From NCBI GenBank assembly GCA_963787375.1, contig CAWBCR010000017.1, positions 434,001 through 498,000 of the forward strand: 64,000 nucleotides of DNA, read 5' to 3'. A program made the translations under genes and the position numbers. The stretch is from CAWBCR01 sp963787375 (GTDB lineage Bacteria; Chloroflexota; Anaerolineae; Aggregatilineales; UBA3940). The notes below the pieces were generated by a model. That model was given only the letters and a program-made list of their open reading frames with translations, searched no databases and was not told the DNA's origin. Shown in pieces: positions 59,808 through 64,000 of the stretch (position 1 is its first letter; every line of letters starts with the position of its first letter).

Positions 59808-61124
59808 TCAGCGCGCGGCGACGAGATAGATCACCCCACCGCTCAGATCGGCAGCATACAACTCACCCTGCTCATCCTGGCCGAAGGCGCTCAGGCTGAT
59901 CGACGGGCTGGCAAGCTGCGCTGTCCACCACGTGCCTGACGCATCTTGTGCCAGCCCCCAGATGATGCCGCTGCAATAATCGCCGAACAGATATACGCCC
60001 TGCATCTGCGGGTACTGGCTGCCCCGGTACACGTATCCGCCGCTGATGGCGCAGCCCTGGCTGTGATCGTACTCCGCAACCGGCAGCGTCAGGCCGGTTT
60101 GATCGCATGTAGACGCGTCGTAGCAGTGCAGGCCCTCCATGATCGGCCAGCCGTAGTTCTGGCCGCCGGCGCTGCCCGCCAGTTGTACGTCGACCTCCTC
60201 ATAGATGTTCTGACCCACGTCGCCGATGTACAGGTCGCCCGTCTGGCGGTCAAACGAGAAGCGCCACGGGTTGCGCAGTCCGAAAGCCCAGATCTCAGGC
60301 AGCGCGCCCGCATCGCCCACAAAGGGGTTATCGGCGGGGACGGTGTACGGCAGAGTATCGACGTTGATGCGCAGCAGTGTACCCAGCCAGCTCATGCGGT
60401 TCTGTCCGTTGTGGTAGGTGTCGCCTGCGCCGCCACCGTCGCCAAAGCCGATGTATAGATTACCATCCGGCCCGAACATCACGTCGCCGCCGTTGTGGTT
60501 GACCGCTGGCTGCGCTTGCGTGAGGATGACCTCCTCGCTGGATGGGTCGGCCTGGTTCGGGTCCGCCGATACGTGGAAGCGCGAGACGACGGTGTTGCCG
60601 TTGCGGTCGGTGTAGTCGATGAAAAAGAAGCCGTTCTGCGCGTACTGTGGGTGGAAAGCCAGCCCAAGCAGGCCCTGCTCGGTGCTGCGCGATCCGACCT
60701 CACCACGGATGTCGAGAAACGGCGTATCGAGCAGCGCGCCGTTCTGGATGATGCGAATCGTGCCTGGCTTGTCTACCACGAACAGCCGCCCTGACCCGTC
60801 CCCTGCGCTGACGATGTCGACGGGCAATGTGAGGCCTGTTGCCACCGGCTCCAGCGTGACTTGCAACGCGGAGAGATCAGCAGCGGGCGCAGGCGCGGCG
60901 GTTTCGGTTGGGATGATCGGCGCAGCGGTCCGCTGTGGCGCTGCAGGGGTTGCGGCTGCTGGCAATGGCACGGCGGTCGGCTGTATCATGGTTGGCTGCG
61001 CGGCGGTCGGCGCGGGCGCAGTCGGGGCGCTGGCCTGCGGCGCTGCGCCTCCCGCGCAGCTGGCGAGCGTCAGGGCGATCAGCGCTAGCAGCGCTAGCAG
61101 CGCCACAGAAGCTTTGCGTGACAT
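59808..61124 (-). CDS. PQQ-type sugar dehydrogenase lipoprotein (GSDH family)
   Basis: A secreted six-bladed propeller enzyme related to soluble aldose/sorbosone dehydrogenases. It starts at 61124 (AGGAGAAC upstream; a second ATG is at 61127). The signal peptide with lipobox LTLASC is followed by a low-complexity Ala/Pro/Thr linker of about 75 residues. The catalytic domain starts near LSALQVTLEPVATGLTLPVDIVSAGDGSGRLFV. Characteristic parts are LGLAFHPQYAQNGFFFIDYT, NHNGGDVMFGPDGNLYIGFGDGG (with the catalytic His region), ALPEIWAFGLRNPWRFSFD and GDVGQNIYEEVD. It would oxidise sugars outside the cell; PQQ synthesis genes are not in the window. Confidence 0.9.
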   Translation of the reverse strand: MSRKASVALLALLALIALTLASCAGGAAPQASAPTAPAPTAAQPTMIQPTAVPLPAAATPAAPQRTAAPIIPTETAAPAPAADLSALQVTLEPVATGLTLPVDIVSAGDGSGRLFVVDKPGTIRIIQNGALLDTPFLDIRGEVGSRSTEQGLLGLAFHPQYAQNGFFFIDYTDRNGNTVVSRFHVSADPNQADPSSEEVILTQAQPAVNHNGGDVMFGPDGNLYIGFGDGGGAGDTYHNGQNRMSWLGTLLRINVDTLPYTVPADNPFVGDAGALPEIWAFGLRNPWRFSFDRQTGDLYIGDVGQNIYEEVDVQLAGSAGGQNYGWPIMEGLHCYDASTCDQTGLTLPVAEYDHSQGCAISGGYVYRGSQYPQMQGVYLFGDYCSGIIWGLAQDASGTWWTAQLASPSISLSAFGQDEQGELYAADLSGGVIYLVAAR

Positions 61125-61178
61125 CATGTTCTCCTGAGCATACGGGTTTGGTATGAGTGTATCGCGGGCGGCAGCCAT

Positions 61179-62207
61179 TTAACTGTAGGTCAGCAGCACC
61201 TGCAGGGCCTCAGCCGGATGTTCGTCCAGCAGGCGATAGGCGTCTGCTGCGTATTCAACTTCGAAGCGGTGGGTGATGAATCGGTCGGGATGGACGAGGC
61301 GCAGCATTTCCCAGGCCATCGCGAAGCGTCGCCCCGCCGTCCACCGTCCGCGCAGCTCCGGCGCGATGCTGCTTACCTGGCTGGCGATCAGCCGTATGCG
61401 GCTGCGGTGGAAGTGACCGCCCAACGCGAGGTCTACGTGCTTCTCGCCGTACCACGATCCGATCACCACCCGCCCGCTGTAGCCTGTCACCGTGATAGCC
61501 TGGTCGAGCGCCGCCGGGCTGCCCGAAAGTTCGTAGGTCAGGTCGGCGCCTTCCGGGCCGCGCTCGCCGCGCAGCAGATCGTTTAGCGCATCGAGCGCGC
61601 CCGGCGTGGCGGGGTCGAGCGCGGCGTGCGCCCCCACGCTGAGTGACGTTTCGCGGCGCAGCGCGAACCGGTCAAGCGTCACCAGGCGTGCCAGCGGAAA
61701 CCGCGCCAGCAGCGATGCCGTCAGCAGCCCGACGATTCCCTGACCGAACACCACGATACGCTCGCCAAGCAGCGGTGTACCATCCAGCACCAGTGAGACG
61801 GCGGTTTCCATGTTGGGCAAAAAGACAGCCTGTTCCGGCGGAATGTCGTGCGGCACGGCGATCAGGCTAGCGGCATCCGCGACAAAAGCAGACTGGTGCG
61901 GGCTAAAGGCGAACACCAGCCGCCCCTCAAAATCGGCGGGCACGCCTTCGCCCAGAGCCGCCACGCGCCCGACCGCCGCGTAGCCATAGGCCAGCGGGTA
62001 GGCGAACGTGCCCCCCAGCGTGCCAATCGTCTCGTCGAGCGGCAGGTCGCGTGGAAACTCGCCCCGATAGACCAGCATCTCGGTGCCGCTGCTGATGGCC
62101 GAAGCCACGGTCTGTACCCGCACCTGCCCCGCGCCCGGCTCGGCGATGGCCTCCTCGCGTACCTCGACGCAGCGCTGTGCCGCGAACACGACCGACCGCC
62201 GCTTCAT
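61179..62207 (-). CDS. Medium-chain dehydrogenase without the usual catalytic zinc site
   Basis: A zinc-type alcohol dehydrogenase superfamily protein of 342 residues from the ATG at 62207. The NAD(P) motif VFGQGIVGLLTASLL is clear. The region that holds the catalytic zinc Cys in classical enzymes reads SAISSGTEMLVYRGEFP, so that ligand is absent. The conserved HFHRSRIRLIASQVSSI segment is typical of a subgroup near the bacteriochlorophyllide dehydrogenase (BchC-like) proteins. Its start overlaps the stop of the RibD-like reductase gene by 4 bases, so it works in that pathway. The substrate is unknown. Confidence 0.85.
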   Translation of the reverse strand: MKRRSVVFAAQRCVEVREEAIAEPGAGQVRVQTVASAISSGTEMLVYRGEFPRDLPLDETIGTLGGTFAYPLAYGYAAVGRVAALGEGVPADFEGRLVFAFSPHQSAFVADAASLIAVPHDIPPEQAVFLPNMETAVSLVLDGTPLLGERIVVFGQGIVGLLTASLLARFPLARLVTLDRFALRRETSLSVGAHAALDPATPGALDALNDLLRGERGPEGADLTYELSGSPAALDQAITVTGYSGRVVIGSWYGEKHVDLALGGHFHRSRIRLIASQVSSIAPELRGRWTAGRRFAMAWEMLRLVHPDRFITHRFEVEYAADAYRLLDEHPAEALQVLLTYS

Positions 62208-62905
62208 GCGAATTCGCCCCATACGATCCAGTCACCGCCGACCTGCTCGCAGGTTGTATTGACTAGCCGGGGCATGGCTTCCCAGCTTGGCGCGCAGAGA
62301 TCCTGCACGGCGCGGTAGCCACCGGCCATTACCGGCGCGACGGTCAGGATCAGCCGGTTGGCGAGACGCTCGCGCAGGAAACTGGTTATGACGGCTGCCC
62401 CACCCTCGACCATCAGGCTTGATAACCCTTCGCCGCTCAGCAGGTCGAGCAGCGCGGCGAGGCTCACCCGCCCGCTGCTGTCGGCAGGCAGCCGCGTCAC
62501 GCGCGCGCCTGCCTCTTCGAGCGCGCGCTGACTGGCGCGGTCCGCCCGGTCGGTTGTCGCGATGATGGGGTGGCGGGGATTCGCCAGCAGCCTGGCGTTA
62601 AGCGGCAGGCGCAGGTGGCTGTCCAGCACAACCGGCTGAGGATCGGGGCCTTCGGCCAACCGCGTGCTCAGGCGCGGGTCGTCGGCCAGCACGGTGCCGA
62701 TCCCGACCAGGATTGCATCATGCGCCGCGCGGATTCGGTGCGTCAGCACCTTCAACTCGGGGCCGCTGATGGCCGTCTGGCAGCCGGCGCGCAGCGCGAT
62801 GCTGCCGTCCAGACTCTGCGCGTAGCTCAGCGTGACCAGCGGATGGCCCGTCTGCTGCAGATGCGCGGCGGCCTCGTCGCGCAGATGGGCCAGCCGGTCG
62901 TTCAT
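62204..62905 (-). CDS. RibD C-terminal-type reductase (diaminopyrimidine/pterin reductase)
   Basis: A dihydrofolate-reductase-fold protein of 233 residues like the reductase half of RibD: HPLVTLSYAQSLDGSIAL, DAILVGIGTVLADDPRLSTR, PVVLDSHLRLPLNARLL and LSSLMVEGGAAVITSFL. In riboflavin synthesis this reduces the ribosylamino-pyrimidinone made from GTP. The deaminase half of RibD is absent, and no ribE, ribH or ribB gene is near. The start overlaps the RibA stop by 4 bases and the stop overlaps the dehydrogenase start by 4, so the three are strictly coupled. It may serve a riboflavin-like or a dedicated pathway. Confidence 0.88.
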   Translation of the reverse strand: MNDRLAHLRDEAAAHLQQTGHPLVTLSYAQSLDGSIALRAGCQTAISGPELKVLTHRIRAAHDAILVGIGTVLADDPRLSTRLAEGPDPQPVVLDSHLRLPLNARLLANPRHPIIATTDRADRASQRALEEAGARVTRLPADSSGRVSLAALLDLLSGEGLSSLMVEGGAAVITSFLRERLANRLILTVAPVMAGGYRAVQDLCAPSWEAMPRLVNTTCEQVGGDWIVWGEFA

Positions 62906-63534
62906 CGGGCGTCCTGGGGGCGGTCCACATTCTGTTCCAGGTTCAGCAGGTGCCGCATGCGGACCATCTTGGTGTGCAGGTAGCTGAAGTTGTCGGGTGT
63001 GGCGTCTGTTTCTAGCGGCACGCGCGATACGACCTTGACCCCGAGCCGCTTGAGCGACTCGATCTTATCAGGGTTGTTGGTCAGCAGCCGCACCGAGGCC
63101 ACGCCCAGGTCGGCCAGGATATGCGCCGCGATGGTGTAGTCGCGCTCGTCGGCCTGGTGGCCGAGGATCAGGTTCGCGTCGACTGTGTCGTAGCCGTCAT
63201 CCTGTAGGTTGTACGCGCGCAGCTTGTCGAGCAGGCCAATGCCACGCCCCTCCTGCCGCAGGTAGACGATCACGCCCTGGCCGGCCTGCGCGATCTGGCG
63301 CATGGCCCGGTGAAGCTGCTCGCCGCAGTCACAGCGAACCGACCCAAGCACGTCGCCGGTGAAGCATTCCGAGTGGACTCTCACCAGAACGTCCAGACGG
63401 CTTGTCACGTCGCCTTTCACCAACGCTAGGTGCTCTTTGTCGTCCCGGCTGTTGGTGTAGTAGCACAATTGAAACTCACCGTATGCCGTCGGAACGCGTG
63501 CGCTGACCATGCGTGCCACACTGATATCTTTCAT
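62902..63534 (-). CDS. ribA: GTP cyclohydrolase II
   Basis: Opens the imidazole ring of GTP to give the 2,5-diamino-pyrimidinone precursor. The single-domain form has 210 residues, without the RibB domain often fused to it. The zinc-binding cysteines Cys57, Cys68 and Cys70 lie in HSECFTGDVLGSVRCDCG, and the catalytic loop is RQEGRGIGL. The C-terminal GTP contact region RLLTNNPDKIESLKRLGV is present. It starts at 63534 with an ATGA overlap to an upstream membrane-protein gene and runs directly into the RibD-type reductase. It may supply riboflavin or another GTP-derived compound. Confidence 0.95.
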   Translation of the reverse strand: MKDISVARMVSARVPTAYGEFQLCYYTNSRDDKEHLALVKGDVTSRLDVLVRVHSECFTGDVLGSVRCDCGEQLHRAMRQIAQAGQGVIVYLRQEGRGIGLLDKLRAYNLQDDGYDTVDANLILGHQADERDYTIAAHILADLGVASVRLLTNNPDKIESLKRLGVKVVSRVPLETDATPDNFSYLHTKMVRMRHLLNLEQNVDRPQDAR

Positions 63535-64000
63535 GAGTTAACCCTGAGTAGCGATCGCCTTCTTGAATGCCTGCCGCCGTAATGGGTAGTGAGGAAAACG
63601 TCCTCTGGCCGCCATAGCGAAAATTTTCCCGTGCCGGTCTGCATCAGCACGACACCGATAGCGACCAAACCCACGGCGATAGACCCACCCTCGCCCGCTG
63701 TGATAATCAGTGACAGCGTAATGGCCAGCAGCAGCCCAGCCAGCCTCCCTGCCGCGCCGACCGCCACCAGCGCAGCCAGAGATCCGACGATGAGCACAGT
63801 GGTGGGGGCCAGACTGCCGCGCAGCAGGATTGCTGCACCCAGCGCCGCGCCCGCGCGCAGCAGCGGCGGCAGCCATTCCCCGGCAGCAGTGCCGACGGCA
63901 GCCATCACGTGTTGGTAGCGCGACGAGTTGGCGTGGATAACCCCGCTGATCACCAGCCAATCACGCAGGAAACCGGCTAGGAACGGGATCGCGAACAGCG
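63531..64000 (-). CDS. Membrane protein, C-terminal part only (start lies beyond the window)
   Basis: The frame is open to the window edge (LFAIPFLAGFLRDWLVISGVI at the visible start), so the gene continues past base 64000. About 155 residues are visible, with four hydrophobic helices and a hydrophilic C-terminal tail. The FLRDWLVISG segment recalls CDP-alcohol phosphatidyltransferases or related membrane enzymes, but I cannot confirm the family. Its stop overlaps the ribA start (ATGA), so it is the upstream member of that operon. Confidence 0.65.
   Translation of the reverse strand, partial: LFAIPFLAGFLRDWLVISGVIHANSSRYQHVMAAVGTAAGEWLPPLLRAGAALGAAILLRGSLAPTTVLIVGSLAALVAVGAAGRLAGLLLAITLSLIITAGEGGSIAVGLVAIGVVLMQTGTGKFSLWRPEDVFLTTHYGGRHSRRRSLLRVNS

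Noticed and set aside
61080..61103. Tandem repeat of CAGCGCTAG units
   Set aside because: It falls in the hydrophobic core of the signal peptide (Leu-Ala repeats) and is explained by coding.
1..64000. CRISPR arrays, rRNA genes, prophage genes and integrases
   Set aside because: No regularly spaced repeats, rRNA segments, integrase or phage structural genes were seen on either strand.

Overview
The window is G+C-rich bacterial chromosomal DNA. It most likely comes from an aerobic heterotroph of the Chloroflexota (Anaerolineae-like). That placement is an inference from three things: a DUF6062-type protein; an aa3/caa3 oxidase operon with a haem-c-bearing, lipoprotein-type subunit II; and surface-glycan genes of the kind seen in that phylum. 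No rRNA or marker set is present to prove it. Most genes are intact and densely packed, and many are translationally coupled through ATGA overlaps. Promoters often show TATAAT or TAGAAT boxes, some with a recognisable -35 box.

Layout. 1-5.3 kb holds a LysR regulator (cut by the window edge), a frameshifted P-loop kinase and a signalling block (GAF histidine kinase, NarL-type regulator, stand-alone receiver, ECF sigma factor, second NarL-type regulator). 5.4-10.5 kb holds glyA, a complete ISAs1-family insertion sequence and a lipoprotein-type penicillin-binding protein. 10.5-12.6 kb holds a chelatase-type AAA+ gene and a VWA gene joined across a perfect A-AAA-AAC slippery heptamer, a strong candidate for programmed -1 frameshifting. 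12.7-20.7 kb holds metabolic genes: a PLP aminotransferase, a DUF6062-like protein, a GH1 beta-glucosidase, an MGDG-synthase-like glycosyltransferase and pyruvate phosphate dikinase.

21-28.3 kb is a terminal oxidase operon (ctaB, ctaA, subunits II, I and III, ctaG, a small two-helix protein, a second subunit III and a subunit IV). It is followed by an OmpR-type two-component pair and two tandem cupredoxin lipoproteins. 31.9-38 kb is a decay zone with a truncated flavin disulfide reductase, a truncated ABC permease, a second frameshifted ISAs1 copy, and a flippase-like gene and a sulfotransferase gene both broken by many frameshifts. One intact GT2 gene survives there. 38-45 kb has a phosphodiesterase-superfamily protein, membrane proteins, tRNA-Lys(CTT) and a MoxR/DUF58 pair.

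45-56 kb, minus strand, is an envelope-polysaccharide cluster: a DUF348/G5/propeller lipoprotein, a glycosidase-like/O-antigen-ligase fusion, a macro-domain protein, a nucleotide-sugar SDR, an O-antigen ligase, GtrA, a GT4 and an MFS transporter. 56-64 kb has a DAO-type oxidase, argF-rocD, a PQQ-type sugar dehydrogenase lipoprotein and a tightly coupled operon (membrane protein, GTP cyclohydrolase II, RibD-type reductase, medium-chain dehydrogenase). That operon looks like a GTP-derived pathway related to, but not identical with, riboflavin synthesis.

Apparent single-base frameshifts occur in about ten otherwise well-conserved genes. Some are probably sequence errors, so each broken gene here should be read with that caution, including the chelatase frameshift candidate.
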